Shown: positions 21,320 through 33,760, numbered from the stretch's first letter. The stretch: 64,000 nt of DNA from Symbiodinium natans (GCA_905221605.1 CAJNDS010002253.1:346904-410903), one strand, 5' to 3'. The notes: generated from the sequence alone by a model not told the origin. Translations and numbers: made by a program.

Positions 21320-24300
21320 TACGCCGCCTGCGGTGGAAGAGCAGGACAGTGTTCGCAAGAAGCACAGACCCTGTCACTGGTATCTCAGATTGTGTGCGCA
21401 AAAAGGCTGCGAAGTCAAGTCTGGAAGACGGTGTTGCAGCAATGTCAGAGGGATTGCACTGCCAGACAGGTACAAGAATGACGGCCTGGTCGAGAGCTGC
21501 TCAACTCTACATTGGCTCGCTCACAAGTTTGGCACAGCTTCACTGGCTCTGGAGCCATTCTGTGTCCAACCATATTCTAGGCGTCTGCTTGTATGGTCGC
21601 CTTCGGGGCATTGGTGTGCCCGCGGTGCAGCTGCTCAGATGACTCAATGAAGGTGGACTTTGCCACGGGTCATCACGGATCCCTTGGCACAAGCTCGTGG
21701 AGGATGTGGATAGCAGCATGGGTCTCGGAGGGCACCTCGGAATTCACCTTGCCGTAAACAGTTTATGGACTTTGAGTGGTCTTTAGCAAGGAGTGTGAGT
21801 GTAAAGAGAAACCTTCTGGGAGCCCCAGAATGGGAGCTCGGAGACACGTTTCGGGAATGTATGCTTTGGCCAACAGATGCGCTGGTAGCACGGATGTAAT
21901 CATCGTTGGGCTGTGGAAGCTCTGGCCATCGGATGCGCTGGTAGCATTGACAGCTTGATGGGTGGGTCCTAGAACGCGTTTCGGACATGCTTTGTCAATC
22001 CCGGGCACCAGTTAGGACCGGAGCCGTCGATGACCAGAGCATGGACGAGAAGGAAGCTTCAGCAAGCCATTGCTGCCGGGAGCATGCGTTGACAGATACG
22101 CGAGCCCTTTGCTGGAAGGTAGCTGGATTGACACTGCAAGGGGCACGGAAGGTGCTACAGACAGACCTTGAGGACTTATCTTGAGGAGCACTCAAGAGCA
22201 TGCTCCGAGCATTTCTTCGATTTTCGACATCAGTGGTAATGCCAGAAGTCTTGCAAATTGGTTGGAATGTCCGGACGATGAGCAAACTCGGGCTTGAATG
22301 TTTCCACATCCACAGCTTGGGCACATTTCGGCACAACGCTCTGCTCGACCAGGCTGCCTCTACAAACCGCTTCGGGATGCTTCAGGTTTCGTTTCAATGT
22401 CTAGTGAGCCTCCAGATAGTCAATGTGTGCAGGAACGTGCGGCCGGAACTCTGATGCCAGCAGCGTGGAGCTGTGTGCCAGTCAAACACAACTTCAGAAC
22501 ACCAGAGTCGCCAGGGCACTGCCACCGGAATCACAGGATTGATTCATGGGAGATTGCGCGCAGGGCCTCATGTCCTTCGAGTCCGCCAAAGTGCGACCTG
22601 GCATACCTCGACGAAGACCGGCTTGCGAAGACGCAATTTCCTGCCCTCGTACTGAAGACTTCCACCTCGCAACCCCTGTGCTGACCATGGAAGCAGGTGT
22701 GTAAAGTGTATGGGGTAGTAAGAAGCAGTGACGTCAAGCGTTGCCTTCAGCACCGAGCTGCTCTGTGCACATGTCTCCATGGTGCTTCTGATTTGAGGCA
22801 GGGCTCAAGGCCGCGCGAAACGGCGTGGCCTTCCGATTATGCCTAGCGAATACACAAAGCTGACTCTCAGGAACATAAATGCTACGTGCATTGCAGGACG
22901 ATTCTCTGCCCCCGCATCTCTTGTGAAGCTGCACCTTCTAACCCGTAGCATTGGTGGACACGTTTCCGCATCAGACCCGATTCCAGCAGACATGGCAAGC
23001 TGCGTTGACCATGGGTGCTTCTCGCATGCTTTTCGTGTGCTTTGCTTGTTGCATGATGTTGCGTTGCTTTGTTTGCCAAACGATGCCGACGGTCTTTCTT
23101 GCAGGCGGGCCAGTGTGGGGGGGGGGGAGATGCTCGAAACGGGTCTCCGTAGCCGCTTCGGCTCCAGGGGCTGTGCGTCCCTCCTCAGTGCAACTGGAGG
23201 CCCTGTGAAGGGATGTCAGCTTCAATCAGTTTCTTCTCAGTGCTCTTCTCCAGCACCGAGACATGCCGCCTTTGCAAAACTGCCACCTGCTATTCGACGT
23301 GCTTTTGGCCTTGCCGGTCAAAGTCAAAGCGGGTTCTTTCATCTCTCTCCCAACATAAGCAGCTTTGGCCAAGCCTTCTTGTGGCAATTTGCATGATAAA
23401 TGACAAATCAATCTGAATAAACAGAGCCAAATTTGTCCACCCTTCCCCCCCAAGCACTCACCACTAATCACTTCGCGCCCAGCTGGGCCAACCAGAGAGA
23501 GCAGCCCTGCCTTCCTTATGCTGTGAAATATTGTAAATGCCAAAGCAGCCAACTAGCATAGATTGCGGGCGCGCTCCAATCATCTCGAGTTGCCACGCAG
23601 CAAAGGGAAGCGTCCGTGCTCCAAGATCTCAATGTTGACTTGCAAATGATACGCCGGAACCCAGCATGAGCAAGTGATGCATGTTTTCAAAACATCAGCC
23701 CTGTTTCTAGGCCAAGGCCCTGTAGGTTGCGGGACATGGGCAGATGAAGGTAAACAGCTTAACAACTTCCGGACCGGAGGCCATGTGGAGAAGCCGAATG
23801 CAACTGAAGCGCAGCTGAAATGCAGCGAAATGCAGTGAAATGCACTGAGCACATGCGGAAGTCCTGCATCTTTTGACAACCCGATTGGACGAGGATTCTC
23901 GCATGCAGTCGCCAGTGAAGGCCTGCTTATTTGTTCGATCCATCGGAAAACGATAAGGTCTGAAATTTGACGATGAGGTTTGGATGACTACCTACATGAT
24001 CTGCAAGCTGAATCCAAGGCTTTGCATTAACTTTACGTGCTCTGCGCAATGCAGAGCAAGCTGGCAGCCAGGACCCATCAAGTCAACGAAGTAGGCCGAC
24101 TAAGTAAGTGGCCCAAGAGCTCACGTAGACTGGCGTGAACACCCCGCATAAAACTCCCGTTGCTGTCCAACAACCTTATCGTCGCAAAAGAATCGTCCTT
24201 ATCATCTTGCAGCTGAAACCCATCCTGCGCAGTGTGGCTTATTCAGCCGGCTGTTGACTACAAGTGGTTCAGCGCAGCCCAAGCATCGGTGTGGACCATG

Positions 24301-24530
24301 TCGGTCCAGTTGGCTCCATAGGCCGAATTGTCCAGCAGAGATGCTCTGCTCAGGCAATGAAGCCAGCTGGCCTGCGGATCCTGCTATTGCTTGCGGCTGT
24401 TGCGCGGGCAGCTGCCACAGAGGAGCCATGCCACAGATATCCTTGATTGGGCTTCAGGTGCACAGTGCTTGGATTGCTACGATCTCCTTGTGCATCTTTG
24501 CAAAGCGCCTTGCTAGCGATCTTCTCACTA
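21320..24530. other. No confidently recognised gene
   Basis: Many short frames are open on both strands. The longest are 21219-21650 (+, Cys-containing), 22298-22684 (+; GCLYKPLRDASGFVSMSSEP is faintly protein-like) and 22839-23396 (+, 185 codons, no motif). None shows a family signature. A G8 run lies at 23119-23126 and a small 10-bp repeat (GAAATGCAGC type) at about 23815-23852. Confidence 0.35.
21843..21995 (+). repeat. Nested short direct repeats
   Basis: GGCCA(A/T)C(A/G)GATGCGCTGGTAGCA occurs near 21870 and 21924. The outer words ACACGTTTCGGGAATGTATGCTTTG and AACGCGTTTCGGACATGCTTTG flank them near 21844 and 21972. Probably a partly diverged duplication; no further copies were seen nearby. 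Confidence 0.55.
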
Positions 24531-24753
24531 GCTGTTCTTGGCAACTAACCTTCAGGATACACATGCCTCCGCCCAGAGCTTGAAGGCCACTTGTGATGCT
24601 CTGGGATGCATTTCGCGTGGGAAGAGACTGCGAAGATCTGGGCAGGTGGAGCATACTCGTAGTGCTCTTCACGAGAAGCCCAAGGCCGGGGAAAGCCGGG
24701 GAAAGGGCAAGGTGCGGTGCACAGTGGGAACGATGGGGAACGATGGGGGAACG

Positions 24754-26060
24754 ATGGAGGCCGCTGCGGCTGTTCCCTATGAAGACCTGGAACCTTTCGG
24801 CCGTGAAAGCAAAGCGCAGAGCTTGACGGAGGCCTCCATCAAGGAGACCCTTCGGGGAACAACATGGGGGCTCATTCAGTCGGCATCTGTGCAAAGTTCT
24901 GCTCTCTCCTTCTCCCAACTTGCAGCGTGTGTTCGTCGTGTGCTTTCGTAACGTTCGTATGTGTTTGTCGTGTTTGCAGTGTGCATCTGCCATGTCGGCA
25001 GTTCTCACAGGAGAGCAACAAGTCGGGAACTCAATAGCTGGGCTGCTGGTCTCGGCACCCATCTGATCCCATAAGTCTTGCTGTGAACTTTCGAGACTCA
25101 AGGATGGTCGATCAGATTGAGAAGGCAGAGGTGGCTGAAACACAGAGGCCGGGAACCGGGTCGTCATCCCAAAACAAGATAGAGCTAAGAGCACTGCAGT
25201 CGCTGCCACAGAGGTCTAGAATTTGTAGGCCATGGATGGTTGCCGTGCAGGTCGGTTTTCCGTGTCGCGAGCCTCAGATTCTCCAAGTTCTGTCGGGACA
25301 TGTCGGGACATGCCTTGGGTGGCATCTGTGTCATCAATTCACAGAACTCACAGAGCTATTGATGTGAAACCATGTAGGCAGGGAGTGGTGCAGTGGCTGC
25401 AGATCATGCAGAGGCCCTCACGCGGCTACGCGGTGCAGCCGTCCAGTCCTTCGACGGCATCGCCAAAGCGCAAGAAGCCAACATCGACAGGCACATTCAC
25501 TTCCGAATCAAGAGTTTGAGGCGTGAGGTAGCTCATATGAACAGACCGCACAGCCGACACCTGAAAGGTACACGAAGGGGAACAGCTACCGCAACACACA
25601 TCCAGTGCCACTTGGTTGAACTGTGGCCTCATCGCTCGTAGGTTCTGGGCGCTTCCGTCGAAACTGTGTGTGTGCGTGTGTGTGTGTCTCTTCTGCTTCC
25701 TTTGAATCCCCCCCCCCGAATATGACTGAACAGCATTGTCCGACATGACGAACCTCCTAGTTCCTGCGTTTCTGCTCGGCAGTCGCTTTCAGTTCACGAG
25801 TGAAGCGTTGTCTCCAAAACCATGCTACACTGTAACATCTCTTGATATCTCAGATCACCTTAGATCTTCTGACGGCAGGCCATAACATGGGTTAGGGGTG
25901 CCTGTTGCTTGCCGGATGTGGTATCGTTTTCGTAGGTGAAGTTTGCCAGGGACAGCAGACCATGCAGACTTTGCAAGCTACCAGGAAGCATCTCGCAAAG
26001 GAAGAAGACGATGCCACCCCTCGGCAAAAACGTGTTGAGCTGATGGGACCTCATTGCAGG
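24754..26060 (+). CDS. Conserved dinoflagellate protein of unknown function (four exons)
   Basis: Exon 1 (24754-24846) reads AAVPYEDLEPFGRESKAQSL then TEASIKE. Exon 2 (25103-25146, after AAG|G) reads MVDQIEKAEVAETQ. Exon 3 (about 25412-25500) reads EALTRLRGAAVQSFDGIAKA then QEANID. Exon 4 (about 25968-26035) reads TRKHLAKEEDDATP. In this order the pieces match, as I recall it, a very common dinoflagellate protein family with a PFGRE...MVDQIEKAE...LTRLRGA..SFDGIA...HLA.EE core and no assigned function. Exon 3 may use a GC donor (ACAG|GCACAT). The frame continues open to 26591 (contains MIMDRAKAVYRRHDRQIRLN), which could be additional coding sequence or read-through. Upstream start is not determined. 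Confidence 0.55.
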
Positions 26061-26061
26061 G

Positions 26062-28740
26062 CACAGCCGGCTGAGTATCACGCGCCAGGTATCGAGATGG
26101 GCGTTCCCTTCAAACGCAGACTTCCTCTGAGCCGGCAGGGCAGTATGATGCCCTCAATCGAAGTTTCACGGAACAGCTTCATGATCATGGATCGGGCAAA
26201 AGCTGTATACCGTCGGCATGATCGCCAGATTCGACTTAACAACAGTGTACCCTCGGCCAGGGATTCCCCCGACTTAACAGTACTATCCACCGGCCAGGTG
26301 CACTCTGTGGGTGCACGGATATCAGAAGAAAGGTCGATGTCAAAGGTCCGCCTTGTCACGCTCATTTTCAGAGAATTCCTTGAGAGCACATCCTCCCATG
26401 AGGAGCCGTTGGCATTCGCCCGGAAGATTTGGAGGACTCAATCGCGTACCGCTCAAAGATGTGACAAAGCAGCAAGATTTGCAAGATTTGCAGGAAGGTT
26501 ACTCGAGCTGTCGCGGGCATGTCGGGCTGGGCAGGACGAGCCAGATCTCGGAGCCAGCTCCAACGACAGCAGGCCAATCGCTGCACCTTGACATACAATG
26601 TATCATGTAGAAGTACATGCAGAAATGCACGTAGAAACATGTAGGACCTGTAGGACCTTGGGATCGGCTAAGAACTTCGGAAAGCGGGCGCAGTCCCTGG
26701 TGCAGGTCCCAAGTGGCGCTCGAGTCCGATGTGCGCGGACACAGAATCCCTTTGTCACGTGTTGCTTCCGTTCTCTTCGGTTCTCTTCGGTTCTCTCCGG
26801 TTCCTTTTGGTCCTTTGTCATTCCAAGCCTTGCAAGCCTCACAAGCCTTTGAGGTCGGTGAGTCGGATGACGACTTGGCCAAGAAGGACCCTGCCGACAC
26901 CACGATGTCGTTCCACCGTGACCCCTCGCAAGACAGGACGTGCTTCAGGCGCTTGAAGACACCGGGAGGCCGGCAGCCCATAGCCGAAGATTGACTGAGC
27001 AACAGCAGTACGAGTCCAACGAAAGCCGCTTAAGCCGCTTCCAGCCCTGGCATAGCGAGACCTATCAACTTCAAAAAGAACCGCTGATGAACGCATTCCA
27101 GGGTGAAACCTATCTCTCATGTGCAAAACACGAACCTGAACTCAGGTTGCTTGGGCAGGGCCGGCTCCTGAGCTGTGCAGCCTTTTGAGCTTTCATGGGT
27201 AGATTGAGGCTTTGCGGTACCGTTTTTGTCGTCCTGCATGACTTGAGTATTACTGTGCGTTGCCATTTCCAACACCATCGTCACGTGTTGCGCACATGCA
27301 GCTGGATTTTGTGGGGTTGCATTGCTTCTTGTATGGGTGAGCGGCCAGGGTCTGCTCGCGAAAGGCTCGAGAACCAAAGGGCCGCAGGGTGCAGGATTAG
27401 CAGGATAGTTTGGATGCCAGAGTGGAGACAAACACACCGGCAGCAAACACCTGCAACAGTCATTCAGCATCATCGCGCTCGCTGGGCGAGCGCAGAACAC
27501 AGTCCGCCACACCTATCACCACAATCATGGAACGCTTCGCTCATTCTCCTGTGCATCGATATTTCCTCTTCCTCTGCTTCAACTCCTGCACTTGTAGTTC
27601 GTGAGCAAAATCGCCGGCATTCACTCTTATATAAAGTGTTCGTGTCGATGAGATTGCGCACCTGAGCTGCAGCATCGAGCGCTGTTAGGTTCAGGAGTGT
27701 GCGTGCAAACAACGGCAGGCAAGCAGAATGGCCCAAAAATCACTGGCGTGAACATCGGATCCCACCAAGGAAAGACCTTGGCCGTGAAAGAAGCAATTGG
27801 CGCCGTGCCCGACCTCAACTGGCTGTCCTGCTGATAATCCCAGGGTCCCAGCTGCCAGCCCTACTGGAGCGCAATTTTCTTGTCTTTCCTCGTCGAGGCT
27901 CAGCGGTGTGGTGTGGATCTCAAGAAGATCAAGCAGGCGCACTTGCCTTTGAGATCTTTGAGCAGCCCACGTTTGGTTTTTCGCAGCATAAGGCGGAGTT
28001 GCTGCTGGCGGAGCACTTGGCAGAGCGAACGAGAAACGAGACTGACCTCAAGGCCCTCGCTGCACAAACCATTTGAGAAACGTTTGTGCTCATGTCGGTT
28101 GATGTTGGGCCAGACCGGTTTCCTGGGGAACTACCGCACTTCAGGAAGCCTCTCCCGTTTTGATGTCTCAAGGAAATTCAAGGACTGCTATTACACAGCA
28201 ACGCCATGGTACAGGTTTCAAGGTAGGCCGGCCTTACAGGCACGAACGTGAAATCTTGATGTTTTCATCTGTTTTTGTAGCATGCTCAGTTATTTCTCTT
28301 TTTCTTGATTGTAAAAAATGGTCTTCCTTTAGTTGAGGCTTTGCAGCGGATGGTTCCTCTATGCTGGAGCATTTCGGAGTCCTGTGATGTGATGTGGTGT
28401 GATGTGACGGGGTTCTCCATTGTTTAATCTGAGGCGCAGTTCATTGGCAGAGAAGAACGAAGCAGAAGAATGCAGCATGTGAAGTCCTGGTCAGGTCTCG
28501 AAGTGGATGTCCTCCAAGGCTGCTTTTTGGGATGTTGAGGCTTGTACCAGGCCCGCTCTTCCCGGTTGCCTACGAAGCTTGCTTTCCTAGACATTGGCGA
28601 AGGTTCGCCATATGTGAGTACGGATTGCTCGAGACCTGCAGCCATTGAAGGCTCCTCGAGGAAGCGTCCAGCACTTGCTCCGAGAAGGTGTGAACTTGGT
28701 TTCTTGGTTTAAGGTTTTCATAGTTTTCATGGTCTACGTT
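26062..28740. other. Mostly non-coding; weak exon candidates
   Basis: Candidates on + are about 26860-26990 (ESDDDLAKKDPADTTMSFHR, acidic-basic) and 27900-28075 (FEIFEQPTFGFSQHKAELLL, AEHLAERTRNETDLKALAAQ, stop at 28074-28076). A 10-bp duplication TTCTCTTCGG lies at 26768-26800. The remainder has no protein-like frame. Confidence 0.35.
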
Positions 28741-28750
28741 CACGGTTGCT

Positions 28751-29052
28751 CTCTTAGACCACCAGCTTCGGCAGGTGGTGGTGCGGCTTCGTGCGCACCT
28801 TGCGAAGCTGCAGATTACGAGGCAACACAGAGATCACACGGGGCCCACCAGGTGTTCACTCATGGGTCTTAGCTGCTGGCCATGCAGAGGCCTCTGATGG
28901 AGACCGAAGTGGAGCAGGCTGCTGGGCTGCCAAACTGCACAAACAAGATGCAAACAAAGAGGGGCGTGTTAAGATCCCACAACAGCAACTGAAAGGAAAG
29001 TGCCCCCTCTGCATGTTTTCTGCACTACTATTTGCTTAAGAATCGCCCTGCC

Positions 29053-29100
<48 letters not shown>

Positions 29101-29840
29101 AAGGAACAGCAGCAAATCCCTAAATAAACCCCCCAAGTGAGTCCCCCCCGAGAGAGCGAGGCCAAGGCCTACGTGACGCGCAGTTGCACGGAGTTTGTGG
29201 CCGAGGCCACCAGCGCGAGAGGCCTGGGCATGCTCCGTTCTGTCATCTGTTTGCCATTTCTGTGTCATCTGCTTCGTGAGTGGCCGGTTCATCTTTGCAA
29301 TCTCTGAGATAGACATTGCCAAGCTGTTTGCCCTATCTGCACATCTTCTTGCTTCGGACACCACGTTTTATCACTTCAAAAATCTAGGAAAGCACCTCAT
29401 TCGTTCCAGGGGCTGCTCCCCGTAATTGTATGTTGAACGAACTGCCAGTGCTTTGTCAGGCAGGCCCACGCTCTTCCTGCACGCCGCAGCTGGGAAGCCC
29501 TGGTCTGTTTTCTGGGGCAAGTTTGGTGTGCCGGTGCCTCCACGTGATGGCAGGCACAAGGCACCAGCCTTCTTGCGCCTGAATCCTCCCCTCCAGGTTT
29601 TGAGCCTGAAGGCTTGGGACAGTTGAGACCAGAACTGCAGCTCTAAAATGGGGTTTCCGAAATTAGGGAGGTACCTTGTTGGGGTCCTTACTATAAGGGG
29701 ATCCTACTTATTCGTCTGATAGCGCGTACATGGCGCCTCTCTTTGGGCAGGTGGAGCAAGTCGGGGAGCGTGCGCAACATGCCAAGGACCAGGCCCCCAT
29801 CTCTGCAGGAAAACTCCCTAAAAAGCAGATGCGTGGTGAG
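28751..29840 (+). CDS. Coiled-coil exons (probable N-terminal part of the large gene or a separate gene)
   Basis: 28751-28842 reads LLDHQLRQVVVRLRAHLAKL then QITRQHRDHTG. 28880-28960 reads MQRPLMETEVEQAAGLPN. 29152-29234 reads ESEAKAYVTRSCTEFVAEAT then SARGLGMLR. 29751-29840, after TTGGGCAG, reads VEQVGERAQHAKDQAPISAG. All are + strand with heptad-like hydrophobic spacing. They are separated by introns, one of which contains the C37A12 homopolymer block. They may belong with the coiled-coil exons at 32.3-35.2 kb. Confidence 0.4.
29054..29102. repeat. Poly(C)37-poly(A)12 homopolymer junction
   Basis: An uninterrupted run of about 37 C is followed directly by 12 A. It lies between coding-like segments, probably inside an intron. 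It may be biological slippage or an assembly artefact. Confidence 0.85.
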
Positions 29841-29845
29841 CATGT

Positions 29846-29902
29846 GGGTTTAGGGATTAGGGTTTAGGGTTTAGGGCTTAGGGCTTAGGGTTTAGGGTTC
29901 CC
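29846..29902 (+). repeat. Short TTTAGGG-like block
   Basis: Six to seven adjoining GGGTTTA/GGGATTA/GGGCTTA units in + orientation, an isolated island of the same family as the 6.6 kb array. Confidence 0.8.
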
Positions 29903-31310
29903 GGACTTGGAAGCTTATGTGTCAGGAGACGCTGCTGAAATCAGTGACGGTGCGTCCGGCGAAGGAGCCAGAGCATGCCTGACCTGCGCAGCTTCGGTGC
30001 TTCGCCATGCTTGATCATCAAAGGAGGAAAAGGCAATCAGCGAGCAGAGAGGATTTCTGGAACTGGAGTTGGGAGCCCTTTCAAATTTCAAATGGTTCAG
30101 AGGTCGTTTGCTTGTCTCGTTTGAAGACCACTTCTGACCCAGGCATGGCGAGGCAGAGCACTGTGTGGCCATAAGGTGCCCACGAGCTGCTCTGCGATTC
30201 TTCCCTTGTTTCCGTGTTCTCAGCATTTTGCAGTACCCAGCTGTCATGCCTTGATCCAAATTGACCCCCAGCTTGTCAGCGATGAGCACGCTTGCTTTGG
30301 TGCAGGTGTCGCGTCAATGGCAAGGAGCTGGGACTGGCACACTAGCACAGTTGAATCAAGCCATGCGCCATTGCGCCACTTGAAGCTTGATGGCTCCTGG
30401 CAAAGTTCTGATGAAATTGCCAGCTAGCTGTAGGCCGGTGCGGTTTTGAAGGGTGCTAGTGGCATGGACGGGCTGTCCACTCCTCAAAAGAAACCCACAG
30501 CGTCCACAGTTCAGGAATCTCCATGCATTTTCCGAACTTAGGAAAGCCACGTTTCAGTAGAGTGTTCCTTTTCAAATATGTAGTCTTGATTGGTCTTCCC
30601 GCATCTGTCTGCGAAAGATTCAACACATTTAACTCCACTGCCCTTCGCAACAAGTCCTTATGCAAAGAAAGACCAGAGTCCGAAGTTTTGTTCTCCCCAA
30701 ATCGGTGGCTGACCCATGTTCCCAAGGAGCAAAAGATGGCATGGATGTCCAGCTTTGGTTCAAGTGGCTAAAGCATCCGACCCTGTGCAGCTGCCCGGTG
30801 AAGGAGAGGATGTGGTGCTTTGTGGAGACGTCCGTCACGCAAAGGGACCGCCTTATTCAGGCACCGGACGCACATCACCAAGTATTTGCCTGGTCAGCTC
30901 AGGTGAGGGTCACTAGTAAGCCACAGGGGCTTCCAGACATGCATCAAGCGCTTGATATGACAAGAGCCATGCAGCTCAAATCTCCGCATGGCGGGCGGGG
31001 GCTGTGGCTCCATTCAGTTGTCGCCCGGTCCTCAGAGTCAACATGATCGAAGGCTGCGCATTTATTTTATTCTGATGGTGTGTTTTTTTTCTTATCTTCC
31101 ACTGGGCTGGTCAAGGATTTGGCAGGGTTTTCCGGGTTTTCTTCTGCGGTTTTTTTTGGTTGTTTGGATTCTTATCCCTCAGGCAGGTTTGGCAGTTAAT
31201 TCTCCCACCACTTTTTCGCGCACCCTGACGTCGACCCACCTCACCATCCACCACTCCCCATCCCAACCATGCCCCAACATTTCCACTCAACACCATTCCC
31301 ACCCAACATT
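29903..31310. other. No recognisable gene
   Basis: Open frames up to about 128 codons on + (30660-31046) and 124 on - (29915-30289) lack protein-like composition or motifs. T-rich around 31080-31170, leading into the 10-bp array. Confidence 0.35.
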
Positions 31311-31312
31311 TG

Positions 31313-31556
31313 CCCATTCCCCATTCCCCACCATTCTCCACCATTCCCCACCATTCCCCACCATTCCCCACCATTCCCCACCATTCCCCACCATTCCCCA
31401 CCATTCCCCACCATTCCCCACCATTCCCCATCATTCCCCACCATTCCCCACCATTCCCTACCATTCCCCACCATTCCCCACCATTCTCCACCATTCCCCA
31501 CCATTCCCCACCATTCCCCACCATTCCCCACCATTCCCCACCATTCCCCACTGTTG
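31313..31556 (+). repeat. 10-bp tandem array CCATTCCCCA
   Basis: About 24 nearly perfect copies of the 10-mer CCATTCCCCA, followed to about 31830 by decayed copies (CCATTCCCAC, CCATTCCCGT). Because 10 is not a multiple of 3, all frames stay open and give proline/serine/histidine-rich or glycine/tryptophan-rich pseudo-ORFs on both strands. These are not genes. Confidence 0.95.
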
Positions 31557-32300
31557 CTTGCCATTCCCTACCATTCCCACCATACCGCCATTATTCCCCG
31601 CCAGTCCCACCCTTACCCACCGTTAGTTGCTATCCTGCTACCCGCTCTGCAACACCAGTACCCATCGACACCATTCCCACCATTGCCTGCCATTCCCGTC
31701 ATTTCCAACCAATATTGCCGACAGCTGCACCAATTGCCCAGCATTCCCACCGCTACCCGTTACCCCTCAGCCAACCAGTACACTTGTCCACCATTCCTAC
31801 CATTCGCCAAGGTCTAGGGTCGTAGAAACTCTTCAGTTTAGCCTGCACCTGACAATCCAGACTGCCCAGGCTAAGAAAAAGAACCCGCAGAATAGAATTA
31901 AGAACCCTCATACAAGGATGGGGGGGGGGAAGACCCGAAAAAGAACCGGCAGAAGACAAATGACAACCGTCGCCGACCCATAATCAAGAAACAAGCACCC
32001 CGACAAAAGAAAAAACACATGCCCAATGACCCAACATGCAGCTGACCATCACGGGGTGAGTTGAGTTGCAACAGGTTGCGTGGCTCAGGTGACCTGCATC
32101 AATACTCGTTTATCCATATTGTCGCCTCTGCCAGGCCACTGGGAAGTGTGAGATGGGTGAGGTGATGAGACGTGATGTAGTTCAGTCCCTGCAGGACCGC
32201 AGTTTTCCGTAACGGCGCATGGCTCCGTTCATGGCCGCATTCAGAAGGCGAGGGCGCAATTTGCCATGAGACGGTGACAAAAATGCAGTGGCATGCAAGT
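31557..32300. other. Decayed repeat and non-coding DNA
   Basis: The left part is the decayed tail of the 10-bp array. A G9 run is at 31921-31929. No gene is visible up to about 32310. Confidence 0.4.
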
Positions 32301-32311
32301 AGTAAGTTGTA

Positions 32312-32885
32312 GTGATGGCTGTGGAGCTGCCCAGGCCTTCCTGGCTGCTATTGAGCTTTGCTCCGCTGGCAACTGGTAAGTTTGACGAGGCTACTCATGC
32401 ACATGCCCGGGTGCGACGATTGCCTCTCACAGGTTCCCTGCCATGTCAGTATGGCCCATGTGTTGAGGCTGCCAAGGCTGCTTTCGCGGTCGTCTCGCAG
32501 TTGCAAGACTCTCTAACAGGCGGACTGGTGCAGGCTTTGGATGCTGCACGCCGAGCTCATGCTGAGCCATGCTGAGCCTGTTCTCGCAAGAAACTGCTTC
32601 TTGCTGCATAGGATCCAGTCCTCGCCGGGGTCGAGACGATTGAGCGATCCGTGCAGAAAGCCTCTCGCGAGGGAGCGCAGATCAAGGTGGCCTCCGCTGT
32701 AAACGCAGACTTTGTGCACTGCAGGTTCTGCTCCGTGCTTTATGGACTTCTCGGCGCACGCCAGGATCTGCTAGGTCAGATCAAGACGGCCCTTGACGTC
32801 GAGCTTTCTCACCTCGAGTTTGAGGCACCTTGCCAGCAGCTTCTGACGTATCGTTTTGCAGGATGGGGGATCAACAAGAATCAAA
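32312..32885 (+). CDS. Helical/coiled-coil exons
   Basis: About 32432-32565 (after TCTCACAG) reads YGPCVEAAKAAFAVVSQLQD then SLTGGLVQALDAARRAHAE. The next exon follows a GCATAG at 32606-32611 and reads DPVLAGVETIERSVQKASRE, GAQIKVASAVNADFVHC, LLGARQDLLGQIKTALDVEL and SHLEFEAPCQQLLTYRF up to about 32868. Alanine-, leucine- and glutamate-rich, consistent with a helical bundle or coiled coil. Order and direction suggest it feeds into the coiled-coil/LamG gene starting near 34.1 kb. No known family. Confidence 0.5.
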
Positions 32886-32929
32886 AAGGGATCAGCACCA
32901 TCAAATAGGGATCAAACACCAAGAAGTAA

Positions 32930-33075
32930 GGAAGGAAGAAGGAAAGGAAAGGGAAAGGAGGAGGGAGGGAGAGGAAGGGGAGGAGAGGGGAGGGAAGGGG
33001 AGGGAAGGGGAGTGAAGCGGAGTGAAGGGGAGATGAGGGACAGGGAAGCGGGAGGGCAGGGAGGAGGGAGGGAGG
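32930..33075 (+). repeat. Purine-rich GGGGA/GGAAG tract
   Basis: About 145 bp of nearly pure purine on + (GGAGGGAGAGGAAGGGGAGG type words). It gives Arg/Glu/Gly or Pro/Ser/Leu pseudo-ORFs on the two strands. Confidence 0.85.
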
Positions 33076-33179
33076 AACCACACAAGCAAGGAAGGCTTGA
33101 TTCGACAGGGTCTTGTTCGCTGGCTCCAAATGCTCTAACTTTGCAGCCTTCTTCTTTTTCGCAGCTTCCAAGCATGGTA

Positions 33180-33760
33180 AGTTACAGGCTTTCTGCTTCT
33201 TCGCAGGCTGCAAAACACATACATGTAGCAGTCCCATTCTTGCAGGCTTGATATTCGGTGACTCACAGTGTTTCTGACTGCAAATCGGGTAAACCCAGCA
33301 TGTCTGCCAATTCACAGGCTTCTAATGGCTTGATAGCACGGGGGCTGGGGAGCGCAGACTCACCCCCCATTTGCAACATTGCCAGTTCAGCCCTGAATCC
33401 CAATTAGCCCACTCAACTATTCTCTGTCTCTGTGTCGACCTCAACAAGGGCCAATACAGCAGAATATGCATATAAGCATATATATATATATATGTAAAAG
33501 AACGGAGGGAAGGAAGGACAAGTTGAGGAAGGCCTAAGCAATGTACAGGCACAGCTGAGAATTGTGCTATGGGGGCTGTGCCCCCAACCCGCCCGCTTTT
33601 GTCTTTTGTTGGTTTAATCCTTGACCGTCCTAGGAGCATTCCAAAAGGGTTTTTTAAGGCTTGGGGTTGTCCTCCAAAACACGCCTGCCCTGGAGGCCCC
33701 CCCCCCTCCCCCACACAACTCAAAGACAAGCCGCCTCTAAACTGGATTTAATATGATTTA
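33180..33760. other. No gene; microsatellite
   Basis: A CATATA(TA)n block lies at 33469-33494. The rest up to 33760 has open frames on - (33322-33729) without motifs and a C-rich run at 33699-33711. Confidence 0.4.

Noticed and set aside
22839-23396. 185-codon + ORF
   Set aside because: No conserved-looking segment; composition like the other frames, a G8 run inside it, and overlapping open frames on both strands.
31111-31825. Several 107-212 codon ORFs (Pro/His/Ser or Gly/Trp-rich)
   Set aside because: Products of the CCATTCCCCA 10-mer array, which is open in all frames; not coding.
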